NCBI GenBank assembly: GCA_963775295.1
Contig: CAVZIK010000006.1
Location: 1,674,001-1,738,000, forward strand
DNA: 64,000 bases
From: JAMDEO01 sp963775295
GTDB lineage: Bacteria; Actinomycetota; Thermoleophilia; RBG-16-64-13
Direction of reading: 5' to 3'
The translations under genes were made by a program, and so were the position numbers. A model generated the notes under the pieces. That model was given only the letters and a program-made list of their open reading frames with translations, was not told the DNA's origin and ran no database searches. Each line of letters opens with the position of its first letter. The first letter of the stretch is position 1. This document shows positions 8,723 through 18,310 of this stretch, piece by piece.

Positions 8723-9456
8723 GGCACCTCTTTAATGACGCCCAGTGGGAACTGCTTGCTCATTACCTTGTCGATCCATTCGCAGGACTCGAGAGAGTCC
8801 ATCTTCCAGTTGGTGGGACAGGGCGAGAGTATCTCCACCAGGGAGAACCCACATCCGTCGAGCTGCCGTTGGAAGGCTTTGGCGATGGCTTTCTTCGTCT
8901 TCACGACCCCGCCCGGTGTGCTGACGGAGGTGCGTTCGAGATAGGACGTGCCGTCGAGCTGGGCGAACACCTCGCAGATCCGCACAGGATGACCGGCGAT
9001 GAGCGAGTCCCTCCCCAGCGGCGTGGTGGTCGTCACTTGGTCGAGCAGCGTCGTGGGGGCCATCTGCCCCCCGGTCATGCCGTATACGCCATTGTTCACA
9101 AAGATGACCGTGATGTTCTCGCCCCTGTTGGCGGCGTGGAATCCCTCCGCGGTACCGATGGCTGCGAGATCGCCGTCGCCCTGATAGGAGAACACCAATG
9201 CCTCGGGTTGCGCCCTCTTGATGCCCGTGGCCACGGCGGCGCCTCGACCATGGGCGGATTCGAGGACGTCGATCTCGAAGTAATTGTAGAGAAGCATGCC
9301 GCAGCCGGCGGGCGCGACGCAGATGGCCTTCTCTTGGAGGTCCATCTCCTCAACGACCTCCATGAGGAGCCGGTTGATGACACCATGACCGCATCCGGGA
9401 CAATAATGGAAGCGCACGTCCTTCAAAAGCTTGGTTCGCGCAAAGGCTGTCTTCAT
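8713..9456 (-). CDS. korB: 2-oxoacid:ferredoxin oxidoreductase, beta (TPP) subunit
   Basis: 247-residue thiamine-diphosphate subunit. HYCPGCGHG carries the CxxC of the proximal [4Fe-4S] cluster. The TPP/Mg motif is GDGDLAAIGTAEG followed by FVNNGVYGMTGGQ. APAGCGMLLYNYF is a conserved Cys loop. The ATG overlaps the alpha stop (ATGA), so translation is coupled. The order alpha-beta-gamma matches KorABC/VorB-type enzymes. No separate 2x[4Fe-4S] delta subunit is encoded in this operon, so the beta-subunit cluster would pass electrons directly to ferredoxin. Confidence 0.94.
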   Translation of the reverse strand: MKTAFARTKLLKDVRFHYCPGCGHGVINRLLMEVVEEMDLQEKAICVAPAGCGMLLYNYFEIDVLESAHGRGAAVATGIKRAQPEALVFSYQGDGDLAAIGTAEGFHAANRGENITVIFVNNGVYGMTGGQMAPTTLLDQVTTTTPLGRDSLIAGHPVRICEVFAQLDGTSYLERTSVSTPGGVVKTKKAIAKAFQRQLDGCGFSLVEILSPCPTNWKMDSLESCEWIDKVMSKQFPLGVIKEVPCS

Positions 9457-10535
9457 TGTTTCTTCCTCTTGGCGCCGGCGGCCTGTGCCTGATAGCAGTG
9501 ACGCGAGATGATCCTGGAGAGCTCCAGGGGCGTCGGGATAACGCCTCCCGGTCTTCCGTAGAAGTGGACGTGCGCCCTTCCTTCAAGTGCAAGCCTGACA
9601 TCGTCCACCATCTGTCCGGCACTGAGTTCAAAAACGAAAAAATCGTTCACCGTCTTCGCCGTCTCCCGGATGGCCTTCGACGGGAAGGGCCAGACCGTGA
9701 TCGGCCTTATCATCCCCACCTTGACACCTTCTTGGCGGAGCCGCTTGATAGCGCCCTTTGCGATCCTAGCGCCGATGCCGTAAGCGACGACGACCATGTC
9801 GGCGTCTTCGGTGAGATAGGTTTCGTACCGCACCTCGTTCTGCTCCATGAGCTGGAACTTTCGAAACAATTTCCAGTTGTGTTCTTCTTGGAGCTTGGTG
9901 TCGAAGATGAGGGAGTGGACCTTGCGCGGCGGCCTGCCCTTGGCCCCGGTGAGGGTGTAGTCCTTCTCGTAGTCCGGGGGACGCTTGAGGTTGTCGAAGT
10001 CAACGGGCTCCATCATCTGCCCCAGCATCCCGTCGCCCAGGATGAGGACCGGGTTGCGGTACTTGTCGGCAAGGTCGAAGGCGAGGGGCACGATCTCGGT
10101 CAATTCCTGGACGGATCCGGGCGCAAGCACGATGGTTTTGTAGTCGCCGTGGCCGCCGCCGCGCGTCGCCTGGTAGTAATCGGACTGTGCGGGGGAGATG
10201 TTGCCCATGCCGGGCCCGCCCCTGACCATGTTGACGATGACCGCGGGCAGTTCGTCGGCCGCGAGGTACGAGATGCCTTCCTGCTTGAGACTGATACCCG
10301 GCCCGCTCGACGAGGTCATGGCCCTCGCCCCGGTGACGGCTGCTCCGAGGACCATGTTGATGGCGGCGATCTCGCTCTCGGACTGGATAAAGATCCCGCC
10401 CTCCTCGATCATCCGCTTTCCCATGTGTTCCGTGAGTTCGTTCTGAGGGGTGATGGGGTACCCGAAATAGCAGGTGCATCCGGAAAGGATGGCTGCCTCG
10501 CCAAGTGCGGCATTCCCGCTCATCAGACGCTTCAT
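9453..10535 (-). CDS. korA: 2-oxoacid:ferredoxin oxidoreductase, alpha subunit (VorB/KorA type)
   Basis: 360-residue alpha subunit. The opening MSGNAALGEAAILSGC and the FGYPITPQNELTE motif mark the pyrimidine-binding domain of the VorB/KorA branch. MTSSSGPGISLKQEG and the acidic QSESEIAAINM follow. The C-terminal third is the transketolase-C-like domain. The ATG has TGGAG 6 bases upstream and is the first gene of a four-gene operon. VorB-like homologues are often annotated as acting on 3-methyl-2-oxobutanoate; 2-oxoglutarate is equally possible, so the symbol is tentative. Confidence 0.93.
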   Translation of the reverse strand: MKRLMSGNAALGEAAILSGCTCYFGYPITPQNELTEHMGKRMIEEGGIFIQSESEIAAINMVLGAAVTGARAMTSSSGPGISLKQEGISYLAADELPAVIVNMVRGGPGMGNISPAQSDYYQATRGGGHGDYKTIVLAPGSVQELTEIVPLAFDLADKYRNPVLILGDGMLGQMMEPVDFDNLKRPPDYEKDYTLTGAKGRPPRKVHSLIFDTKLQEEHNWKLFRKFQLMEQNEVRYETYLTEDADMVVVAYGIGARIAKGAIKRLRQEGVKVGMIRPITVWPFPSKAIRETAKTVNDFFVFELSAGQMVDDVRLALEGRAHVHFYGRPGGVIPTPLELSRIISRHCYQAQAAGAKRKKQ

Positions 10536-10664
10536 TCGTTCTCCACTTCGATGTCAACTGCAGAGCACCTAAAAGCACAGGTGCCGCCGGAGACGGATAG
10601 GGTACGGCACGCGAGCGCCACGTGCAACGGCCTGCGCAAGGGCACTCAGCCTGGACATGATACG

Positions 10665-10690
10665 AAAGTCCCGTATTTACGGGGCTTTTG
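10665..10690. promoter_or_regulatory. Hairpin in the kor / sensor divergent region
   Basis: AAAGTCCCGT and ACGGGGCTTT form a 10-bp stem (one G-T pair) with a 4-base loop, flanked by T-rich sequence. It resembles the terminators at 3620 and 7677, yet it lies in the 5' regions of two diverging transcription units with no gene ending there. It may be an attenuator in the leader of the oxidoreductase operon or a relic. The rest of the 368-base gap (10536-10903) shows no gene. Confidence 0.35.
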
Positions 10691-10903
10691 GTTAATCGAA
10701 AGTATACTCCGTCCTGGTGGCGCGAGACCTCGCGGCTGGGTTGCGCCGTGCTTCGGCACGTTTTTGCGGAGGCGTCCTGGGGAATATCAACAGTCTTGCT
10801 TTCTTTCACGGACGCAGGGGAGAGTGAATGGAGGTCTTTTGCGCCTCGTCTGCCGACGTTCCGGTGTTCCGGGCAATGACAGTTGTGCGATGTGGCCGGG
10901 ACC

Positions 10904-13900
10904 ATGGGTGAGCGCTCTCTTCGACGCGTCATTCCCGCCGATCTGGCTAGGATATCCGAAGTTCGCGAGTGGCTGGGCCAGGTCGCTCAGTCGGTCTCGC
11001 TCGGCGACTGTCGTATTTTCGACCTCCAGGTAGTCGTCTCTGAGGCGATCGCCAACGGCATCGAGCACGCCGCCAGCGAGGTGGAGATCGTAGTCTGGCC
11101 GCTACCCGACCGATTGATGATCGAAGTTACGAACGATGGCGCTTTCCGGCCGGGGATTCACAAGGATGACAGCGGAAGGCGTCGGGGCCTTGGACTTCCC
11201 CTCATGGTTTCCCTCGCTGATCAGGTGCACGTTTCCCGCCTTATGGACAATAGGACCCTGGTTTCGATCACGTTCTATCTTCCGGGGCGCACGGGCTTGT
11301 CGGCATTCGGGGACGGCTTGACTTCAGCTTCCGCATTCGGGAACGACACTCCGGGTACGGTCAATCCCGGTTACGCTTGGGTCGCGTTGCCTTTCTTGGC
11401 GATCGCGATATTTGTTCTTGCAGCTGCCCATGTCGGCAGCGTCTTCAATCCGCCGGGACTCTTCACGGCCTTCAACCTGCTCTTCATCACTTTCACGTCT
11501 CTGCTGATATCCACCCTTGCGATCCGTACGTATCTGGTGCGCGGCGCGCGGTCGGTGATCCTCTTGGGTTCGGGCAGTCTGGCTCTGGCTCTTGGGGCCG
11601 CGCTGTCCGCGATTCATGCGGGAGGGGCTGGAGCCAACCCGCTGGCGGCGTCGTACAACACGGCCGCGGTTCTGGCCGGGCTATGCTATCTTGCAGCCGC
11701 CGTTTCTTCGTTTTGGCCAGGCAGGATACGTTCCTACCCGCGGCGGGTTCCGGTTGCCGCCGGGACCTATACTCTCGTTGCAATCCTGCTCTTGGTCTTC
11801 ACGGTACTTATCCGTGACGGCATCTGGCCGTTACATCTTGTGCAGGGCGTCGGCACGACCACGTTCGGATCGGCGTTTGCGCTGGCGAGTGCCGCGCTCT
11901 TCGGTCTGTCCGCTCTCATATGGGTGGTCAACATCAAAGGCGTGAGCCGGGAGTTCCGTAGTTGGTACGCGTTGGGGCTCGCTCTTCTTGCTCTTGGGGG
12001 TGTGGGGGCATCTCTCGTGGTAAGCGCCGGGGGTCCCGTTTCTTGGGTCAGCCGCTGGTCGGTCTACTTGGGCAGCTCCTCCGTTCTGCTCGGCGCGCTA
12101 CTCACTGCACGCCGGGCGGGCTCTTGGCATGTCCACCTGGAATCCGCGCTCGAAGAAGCCAAGAATCGCTATCAGATCTTGGTCGACCTGAGTCCCGACG
12201 CGATCCTGGTGGAAGCGCCCGGAAGGCGGCTCTTTGCGAATGCCGCGGCGGCCAGGCTCTTAGGCACTCGATCTTTGGAAGAGTTGCTCGACAAGACCCT
12301 GTACGATTCGGTATATCCGATGGATCGTGAACTTGTCGAAGATCGAATGAGCCAGACTCTCGCGGGCGGAGTAACGCCACCAGGGGAGATACGGCTGGTG
12401 CGGTCGGATGGCGCGGTTCTCGTCGCAGAGCTTACCGCCTCCAGAGTGGGGTTCGAGGGGCAACTGGCGGTGCAGGCCGTTCTTCGGGACGTAACCGATC
12501 GCAAACGGGTCGAACAAGAGCGAGATGCTCTGCTGGGTCGGCACCAAAGTTTGAACGAGGAACTCAAGGCATCGAACGAGGAACTTCGGGGCCAGGCCGA
12601 AGACTTGCTGGAGCGCGAACGGGCGTTACGCGAAAGCGAGCGGCGCTTCTCGTTGGTCTTCCAGAAGGCCGCCTTTCCCATGGCCATGTCTCGCGAGGGT
12701 GTTCTGGCCGACGTCAATGAGGAGTGGGAGAGACTCTTTGGATTCACCCGGGAGGAGGTTCTTGGGAAGACGACCTTGGAGCTGGGCATCAATCGAGATC
12801 CGGCTGCCAGGGAACGGTCGCGGAACGAACCGGTGGAGCACGGCGCGATCCGCGATCACAATCTCGTCCTCTTCACGAAATCGGGCGAGGCTCGGGTGGT
12901 ATCCAATAACCTTGATGTGATGGATGTCGACGGAGATACCTATCTTCTCTCGACGGTTCGCGATATCACGGATTACAAGCGGGTGGAGGGAGCCCTGCTG
13001 ATGCGGGAGAGCGACCTCGCCAGAGCCGAGAGAGCCGCTCACATCGGCACGTGGAGGTGGGACCTGACGGCCGACAGGCTGACGTGGTCGAACGAGTTGT
13101 ACCGCATTTTCGGCGTGGATCCCAGGGCCTTCGTTCCTTCGAGCGCGGCTTTAGGCTTGATGATTCACCCGGCCGATCGCGCTCGACACGTGGAAACTAT
13201 GAAGATGGCCCGAACTCACGGCACCGCGCCGGCGATGGAGTGCCGCATCGTGCGTCCAAGCGGCGAGGAACGTATCGTCTCTTACGGCGGTCTAGAGGCG
13301 GAACGCGATCGGTGGGACGAGCCACGCATCCTCTTCGGGAGCGTGCTGGACATCACAGAGCGCAAGCGCGCGGAACTCGAGCGCGAGAACCTCCTGCAGG
13401 AGGCGCAGCAACTCACCGAGGAATTGACCACCGCCAACGAGGAACTGCACTCTCAGGCCGACGAGCTCTCGGCACAGGCGGGGGAGCTGAAGATCGGCTA
13501 CGAGGAGCAGGCGACCTATGCTGATCTCGGTCGCGCGCTTCTGAAAGCCACCAACACCCTGCATGCTTCGGTCGCGTGGGATGAGGCATTCAATCACGCC
13601 CTGGCGCTAGGAGCCCGGGCGCTCGGAGCCGATGTGGCCGCCCTGGACGGGTGGGAGGGCGACGGCTTTCGGATTTCACACGTGTACGGTGTGTCCTCGG
13701 ACCTGATTGGCGACTTTATTCCCGCTTCGTCTGCACCATACGGAGCCCAAGCCATCGCCAGCGGTGAGACGGTTTCCGTCGACCGGCTCGGGGGGCAGTA
13801 CGTGCCTGGTGGCCTCACGGGGAATCACTCCATCAAATCGATGATCGTTGCGCCGTGTTATGTACGAGGACGACCCTTGGCTGCTCTCTTCTACGATTTC

Positions 13901-14764
13901 ACTCACACGTCTCACACGTTCACCGAGGCGGAAACAGATTTCGTGGCTCAACTCGCGGCGTCGCTCTCGCTCGCTCTCGAGAACCTTCAGCTATTCCACG
14001 AGCAGGCTTCCCTTCTCGAGCGTCTCCAGACCGCCTATTTCGACATACCAAAACAGTTCTCGCAGATCGAGGTGGGCCACGAATATCGCTCGGCCACCGC
14101 GGGCGCCCTGGTAGGGGGAGATTTCTACGATCTCTTGCTCGCCCCCGATGGACGTTTGGTTGTCGTAATAGGCGATGTCTCTGGGCGGGGGCTCGAAGCC
14201 GCGAGGATCGCTACGCTGACAAAGGACGTCTTCAGCGTTCTGGCGCTCCAAGGACTCGGTCCGGCCGAGGTTCTCACCCGGGCCAATGACGTTCTCGTGC
14301 ATCGCGGCGTCCCCGGTTTCGTGACTGCGTTCGTCGGTTTCCTCGATCTTCGGACCGGCGAACTCGCCTACTCCTCAGCCGGGCATCCGAGCCCGCTGAT
14401 TGCTCAGGGTTCGTCTGTGACTGCTCTGTCAGTGGCAGCGTCCTTGCCGCTCGGCTCCTTGGCGGGCACACGGTACCGGACCGACCGGGCTCAACTGCGA
14501 GAGGGCGCGGTTGTGATTCTCTACACCGATGGCCTCACCGAAGCCCGTACAAGCGGAGAATTATTTGGGGAGACGCGCTTGGCCGAGAGTCTGAGCAGAC
14601 ATTCCGCGGCATCCGCTCGGCAGATTCCAGCCTTGATGATTCAAGACGGAGTCGATTTTGCCGGCGCAAGCATAGCGGATGATGTGGCGGTGCTGGCCTT
14701 CCGGTTTCGCATGCCGCCATCCTCCGACCGCGATCAATCTGGTCAGATCACCCAAAGCATATAA
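10904..14764 (+). CDS. Anti-sigma-like ATPase / 7TM / 3xPAS / GAF / PP2C (SpoIIE) phosphatase
   Basis: A giant signalling protein of 1286 residues. Residues 5-130 are an RsbW/RsbT-like GHKL ATPase (VSEAIANGIEHA N-box, RRRGLGLPL). Residues 150-420 hold seven to eight membrane segments. Three PAS domains follow (about 430-545, 590-700, 715-820), separated by coiled coils such as ELKASNEELRGQAEDLLE. A GAF domain spans about 870-1010. The end is a PP2C/SpoIIE phosphatase with metal-binding motifs GGDFYDLL, GDVSGRG, LYTDGLTEAR and ASIADDVAVL. Such phosphatases activate STAS-domain anti-anti-sigma factors; a STAS protein lies at 21911-22261. Having the kinase-like and phosphatase modules in one chain is unusual. 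The start is uncertain: ATG 10904 has no strong ribosome site, and TTG 10883 is in frame. Confidence 0.9.
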   Translation: MGERSLRRVIPADLARISEVREWLGQVAQSVSLGDCRIFDLQVVVSEAIANGIEHAASEVEIVVWPLPDRLMIEVTNDGAFRPGIHKDDSGRRRGLGLPLMVSLADQVHVSRLMDNRTLVSITFYLPGRTGLSAFGDGLTSASAFGNDTPGTVNPGYAWVALPFLAIAIFVLAAAHVGSVFNPPGLFTAFNLLFITFTSLLISTLAIRTYLVRGARSVILLGSGSLALALGAALSAIHAGGAGANPLAASYNTAAVLAGLCYLAAAVSSFWPGRIRSYPRRVPVAAGTYTLVAILLLVFTVLIRDGIWPLHLVQGVGTTTFGSAFALASAALFGLSALIWVVNIKGVSREFRSWYALGLALLALGGVGASLVVSAGGPVSWVSRWSVYLGSSSVLLGALLTARRAGSWHVHLESALEEAKNRYQILVDLSPDAILVEAPGRRLFANAAAARLLGTRSLEELLDKTLYDSVYPMDRELVEDRMSQTLAGGVTPPGEIRLVRSDGAVLVAELTASRVGFEGQLAVQAVLRDVTDRKRVEQERDALLGRHQSLNEELKASNEELRGQAEDLLERERALRESERRFSLVFQKAAFPMAMSREGVLADVNEEWERLFGFTREEVLGKTTLELGINRDPAARERSRNEPVEHGAIRDHNLVLFTKSGEARVVSNNLDVMDVDGDTYLLSTVRDITDYKRVEGALLMRESDLARAERAAHIGTWRWDLTADRLTWSNELYRIFGVDPRAFVPSSAALGLMIHPADRARHVETMKMARTHGTAPAMECRIVRPSGEERIVSYGGLEAERDRWDEPRILFGSVLDITERKRAELERENLLQEAQQLTEELTTANEELHSQADELSAQAGELKIGYEEQATYADLGRALLKATNTLHASVAWDEAFNHALALGARALGADVAALDGWEGDGFRISHVYGVSSDLIGDFIPASSAPYGAQAIASGETVSVDRLGGQYVPGGLTGNHSIKSMIVAPCYVRGRPLAALFYDFTHTSHTFTEAETDFVAQLAASLSLALENLQLFHEQASLLERLQTAYFDIPKQFSQIEVGHEYRSATAGALVGGDFYDLLLAPDGRLVVVIGDVSGRGLEAARIATLTKDVFSVLALQGLGPAEVLTRANDVLVHRGVPGFVTAFVGFLDLRTGELAYSSAGHPSPLIAQGSSVTALSVAASLPLGSLAGTRYRTDRAQLREGAVVILYTDGLTEARTSGELFGETRLAESLSRHSAASARQIPALMIQDGVDFAGASIADDVAVLAFRFRMPPSSDRDQSGQITQSI

Positions 14765-14825
14765 GCAGGAGCGGGATGGTACTAGGATAGAGACCCGCTC
14801 GCACAAAGGTCCACGAGGAGGCTCG

Positions 14826-17800
14826 ATGAACCCGGCCGCGTCACGCCGAACTCTCAGATTTCGCGTCGTCGGAATCGGCGCATCGGCCGGTGGCCTGGAA
14901 GCCACGCGCGAATTCCTCGAGGAGATGCCCCTCGATACGGGGATGGCGTTCATCGTGCTGCATCATCTGGCCGAGAAGACCCCCAGCTACCTGCCGGAGA
15001 TTCTGGCGAGGAGCACACGGCTTCCGGTGGTCGCGGCCGCCGACCAGGTGCGGGTGGAGCCGAACCGGGTCTATGTCATGCCCGCCACGGCAGACCTCGA
15101 GATAAAGGGGGGGCGACTTGTGCTCGTGCCCAGGACGACAACAGGGGCTCATCTCCCCATCGACCACTTCTTCAAGAATCTTGCCGAGAATCAAGGGGAC
15201 TTAGCCGTAGGCATCGTCCTGTCTGGAACGGGGGCGGACGGCAGCAAAGGCCTGCGGGAGATAAAGGATCACGGCGGCCTCGCCTTTGTTCAGGACGTTC
15301 AATCGGCCAAATACCATGACATGCCCCGTCAGGCACGGGCGGCGGCAACGGTGGATTATGTGGGATCCCCGCGAGAGATTTCTCGGGAAATCGTTCGGTT
15401 TGCACGCGGCGAGAAGTCCGACGAAGTTGCGCGGTTCCCACCGCCATCGAGCGGACCGGGGACTGCTTCACCGGCGACACCCGCCGAACCGGAGACATAC
15501 CCGGCCTTTTCGGCACACGACGAGGCTGAAAGACTGGGCGAGATCTTCCTGCTGCTCCGAGAGAAGAGCGGCGTGGATTTCAGCCGCTACAAACGTCCCA
15601 CGCTTCTACGGCGTATCGGTAGACGGATGCAGCTGAACCGCGTGGACGCGTTGGACGAGTACATCGCTCTTCTGCGGGATCGGCCCGACGAAGTCGAACT
15701 TCTTTTCGGCGATTTGCTCATAACAGTGACGGAGTTCTTTCGCGACCCGGAGACTTTCGATTACTTGAAGAACGACATCCTTCCCGAGCTCATCTCTGAG
15801 CGAGCAGGGAAGCGGGGCCTTCGCATTTGGGTCGCCGGGGTCGCCACCGGAGAGGAGGCGTACAGCCTCGGCATGGCACTTCTCGAGGTGATTGGTGACC
15901 GCCCCCGTCTTCGTCCGCAGATCTTTGCGACCGACGTGAGCGAGCAGAACCTCCAGAAAGCGCGCATGGGTGTCTATCCAGGCGACATCGCCACTGCGGT
16001 TTCCGCAGACAGACTCCGGCGTTTCTTCGAGCCTTGTGACGGCGGCTACCAAGTCACGAAAGAATTACGGCAGGTTTGCATCTTCGCACGTCACAACTTG
16101 ATCAGCGACCCCCCATTTTCGCGCCTCGACATGGTGAGCTGCAGGAATCTCATGATCTACTTCGATCCAGTACTTCAAGAACGGGTTGCCAAAATCTTCC
16201 ACTATGCTCTCGGCCCGGGAGGGCTTCTTCTGCTGGGGCGGTCGGAAAGTCTTCCAAGGCATGCGGCTTCTTTCAAGCTCGTGGATAGGGCTCACCACGT
16301 GTACACGCGCATGGGTGATTCGAGCGGACTGCCGTTCCTCGAACCGTCGCCCGGAAGCAAGTTGACCGCAGCTCGTCATGAGCCACTTTCGGGGCCGCCC
16401 CTGGACTCGTTTGATCCACGCAGGGAGGCCGAGCGCGTGATGGCCGCCGCATACGCACCCGTCAGCGTGTTGATCAATGACCAATTGGAAGTACTGTCCT
16501 TCCAGGGGAGGACCGGATCGTACCTCGAGCACGCCGAAGGCAGGGCCTCCTTCGATCTTCTTCGCATGGCGAAGGAGGGGCTGGGGCCAGAGCTCCGGAG
16601 AGCACTGGAGAAGGCCAAGGCGGCCTCTGCGTCGGTGGAAGCGAAGAACGTCCGCATCAAGCAGGGGGATCGAACGCTCGCGGTGGACCTGGAGATTCGG
16701 CCGTTCAGAGCCTCCGACCAGCGGAAGTACTACATCGTGGTCTTCCGCGATGTGGACGAGCGCCATCAGGGCAAAACTCAGCCAAACCAACCAGAGCCCC
16801 CAGACGATACCGAAGCAGACCGGCTACGTGAGGAGTTGGAGTTTGCTCGAGCGCAGATGGAGGCCGCGATCGAGGAGAAGGAGACAGGGCTAGAGGAGAT
16901 CAAGGCGACCAACGAGGAGATCCAGTCGAGCAACGAGGAGTTGCAGAGCGCTAACGAGGAGCTTGAGACGGCCAAAGAGGAACTCGAGTCGATCAATGAG
17001 GAACTGACCGCGGTCAACGACCAGTTGGATCTACGAAATCGGGAACTCAGCGACGCTCACGATTTCATTGCCAATCTCCTTGCGAACGTGGAGATCCCCA
17101 TCGTGATGGTGGATTCTGATCTCCGCGTTCGTCGCTATGCCGGGGCGGAAGCGCTCTTCGACTTCCGGGGACAGGACATCGGACGCCCGATCACCGATCT
17201 GGTGCTGAAGATCGACGTGCCCGACCTCGAAGCGTTGCTGCGAGAGGTCATCAACTTCCTGGTTCCCATAAGACGCGAGGTTGCCGATCGCAAAGGACGA
17301 TGGTATTCCCTGACCATCCGCCCGTATCGAAGCGTCAACGATCGCATCGAGGGCGCTGTCCTGGCTCTGGTAGACGTGGATGATCTCAGGCGCAAGACCA
17401 AGGAATTGCAGGACAGCGAAGCCCGGTTCCGCGCCCTGACCGAGGCGGGCTCGGACGCCCTCTATCACGTGAGCCCGGACTGGAAGGAGATGCGGCAGCT
17501 CCACAGCAGGGGGTTCCTCGCCGACACCGAAAGGCCCAATCGCAACTGGCTCGAGGACTACGTCCCCGCGGAGGATCGACCCCGGGTAGCGGCCGCAATC
17601 GACGAGGCCATCCGCTCGAGGAGCGTCTTTGAGGTGGAGCACCGAGTGCGGCGTCGGGACGGTGGGCTGGGGTGGGCATCGTCACGAGCGGTTCCCGTTT
17701 TCGGCGATGACAATAGGATTGTCGAATGGTTCGGTGCCGCGACGGACATTACAGAAAGTAAGCGGCGTTTCGAGGAGATGCGCGCGGGCAAGGTCCTTGA

Positions 17801-18281
17801 GGACGCTCTCAACGACATCAATGTGGCTATTGCCTCTGCGACCCGGGACAAGGACATCCTGCCGCACGTTCTGGCTGGGGCCGCGCTTGCACTGGAAGCC
17901 GATTTGGGGCTTCTTCTGCTGCGATCCGATTCGGGCTGGGTAGTGTCTCGCGTGGAGGGTGAAGGATCCGGCCTCGAGGGAGAGCGCTTCGACGGGAAGC
18001 GGGCGACTGAGTTGAGCGATGCTCTTGCGGGTGGTCGGCCGATCTTCTTGGAAGATCTCGACACCGCTCCCGGGCCCGCTCTTGGAGTGGGAGAGCGATT
18101 CGGCATGCAGTCCATGTTGATCGTGCCGCTGATAGTGAAGGACGACGTGACCGGCGCCTTCGCCCTGTCGCGCAAGCAGAGGTGGCCGCTCGCCGCTCCG
18201 CCCGTGGAGTTTGCGAATAAACTGGCTGGCTCGGTCTCGGCGTGGCTTTCAAATCGGGGCGTTTGCACGCCCTCGGATTGA
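14826..18281 (+). CDS. CheB-CheR fusion with PAS and GAF domains
   Basis: 1151-residue soluble sensor. Residues 10-195 are CheB methylesterase (GIGASAGGLEA with the catalytic Ser, VLHHLAEKTPSYL, GTGADGSKG). Residues 220-475 are CheR methyltransferase (ITVTEFFRDPETF, VAGVATGEEAYSLG for SAM, FATDVSEQNL, SCRNLMIYF). A long coiled coil (about 660-740) is rich in NEELQSANEELE repeats. Two to three PAS domains and a C-terminal GAF domain follow. There is no receiver domain and no histidine-kinase domain, so its output must be methylation/demethylation or protein contacts; no chemoreceptor gene is nearby. The ATG has GAGGAG upstream and lies 61 bases after the phosphatase gene, so the two are likely co-expressed. 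Related proteins are common in environmental sensors. Confidence 0.93.
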   Translation: MNPAASRRTLRFRVVGIGASAGGLEATREFLEEMPLDTGMAFIVLHHLAEKTPSYLPEILARSTRLPVVAAADQVRVEPNRVYVMPATADLEIKGGRLVLVPRTTTGAHLPIDHFFKNLAENQGDLAVGIVLSGTGADGSKGLREIKDHGGLAFVQDVQSAKYHDMPRQARAAATVDYVGSPREISREIVRFARGEKSDEVARFPPPSSGPGTASPATPAEPETYPAFSAHDEAERLGEIFLLLREKSGVDFSRYKRPTLLRRIGRRMQLNRVDALDEYIALLRDRPDEVELLFGDLLITVTEFFRDPETFDYLKNDILPELISERAGKRGLRIWVAGVATGEEAYSLGMALLEVIGDRPRLRPQIFATDVSEQNLQKARMGVYPGDIATAVSADRLRRFFEPCDGGYQVTKELRQVCIFARHNLISDPPFSRLDMVSCRNLMIYFDPVLQERVAKIFHYALGPGGLLLLGRSESLPRHAASFKLVDRAHHVYTRMGDSSGLPFLEPSPGSKLTAARHEPLSGPPLDSFDPRREAERVMAAAYAPVSVLINDQLEVLSFQGRTGSYLEHAEGRASFDLLRMAKEGLGPELRRALEKAKAASASVEAKNVRIKQGDRTLAVDLEIRPFRASDQRKYYIVVFRDVDERHQGKTQPNQPEPPDDTEADRLREELEFARAQMEAAIEEKETGLEEIKATNEEIQSSNEELQSANEELETAKEELESINEELTAVNDQLDLRNRELSDAHDFIANLLANVEIPIVMVDSDLRVRRYAGAEALFDFRGQDIGRPITDLVLKIDVPDLEALLREVINFLVPIRREVADRKGRWYSLTIRPYRSVNDRIEGAVLALVDVDDLRRKTKELQDSEARFRALTEAGSDALYHVSPDWKEMRQLHSRGFLADTERPNRNWLEDYVPAEDRPRVAAAIDEAIRSRSVFEVEHRVRRRDGGLGWASSRAVPVFGDDNRIVEWFGAATDITESKRRFEEMRAGKVLEDALNDINVAIASATRDKDILPHVLAGAALALEADLGLLLLRSDSGWVVSRVEGEGSGLEGERFDGKRATELSDALAGGRPIFLEDLDTAPGPALGVGERFGMQSMLIVPLIVKDDVTGAFALSRKQRWPLAAPPVEFANKLAGSVSAWLSNRGVCTPSD

Positions 18282-18310
18282 GAACGCGACTAGCTGAAGT
18301 GGAGGTAGAA

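Noticed and set aside
9456..11033. 525-residue plus-strand open frame opposite the oxidoreductase alpha gene
   Set aside because: Antisense shadow; His/Asp/Val-rich and without domains, while the minus strand encodes a well-conserved enzyme.
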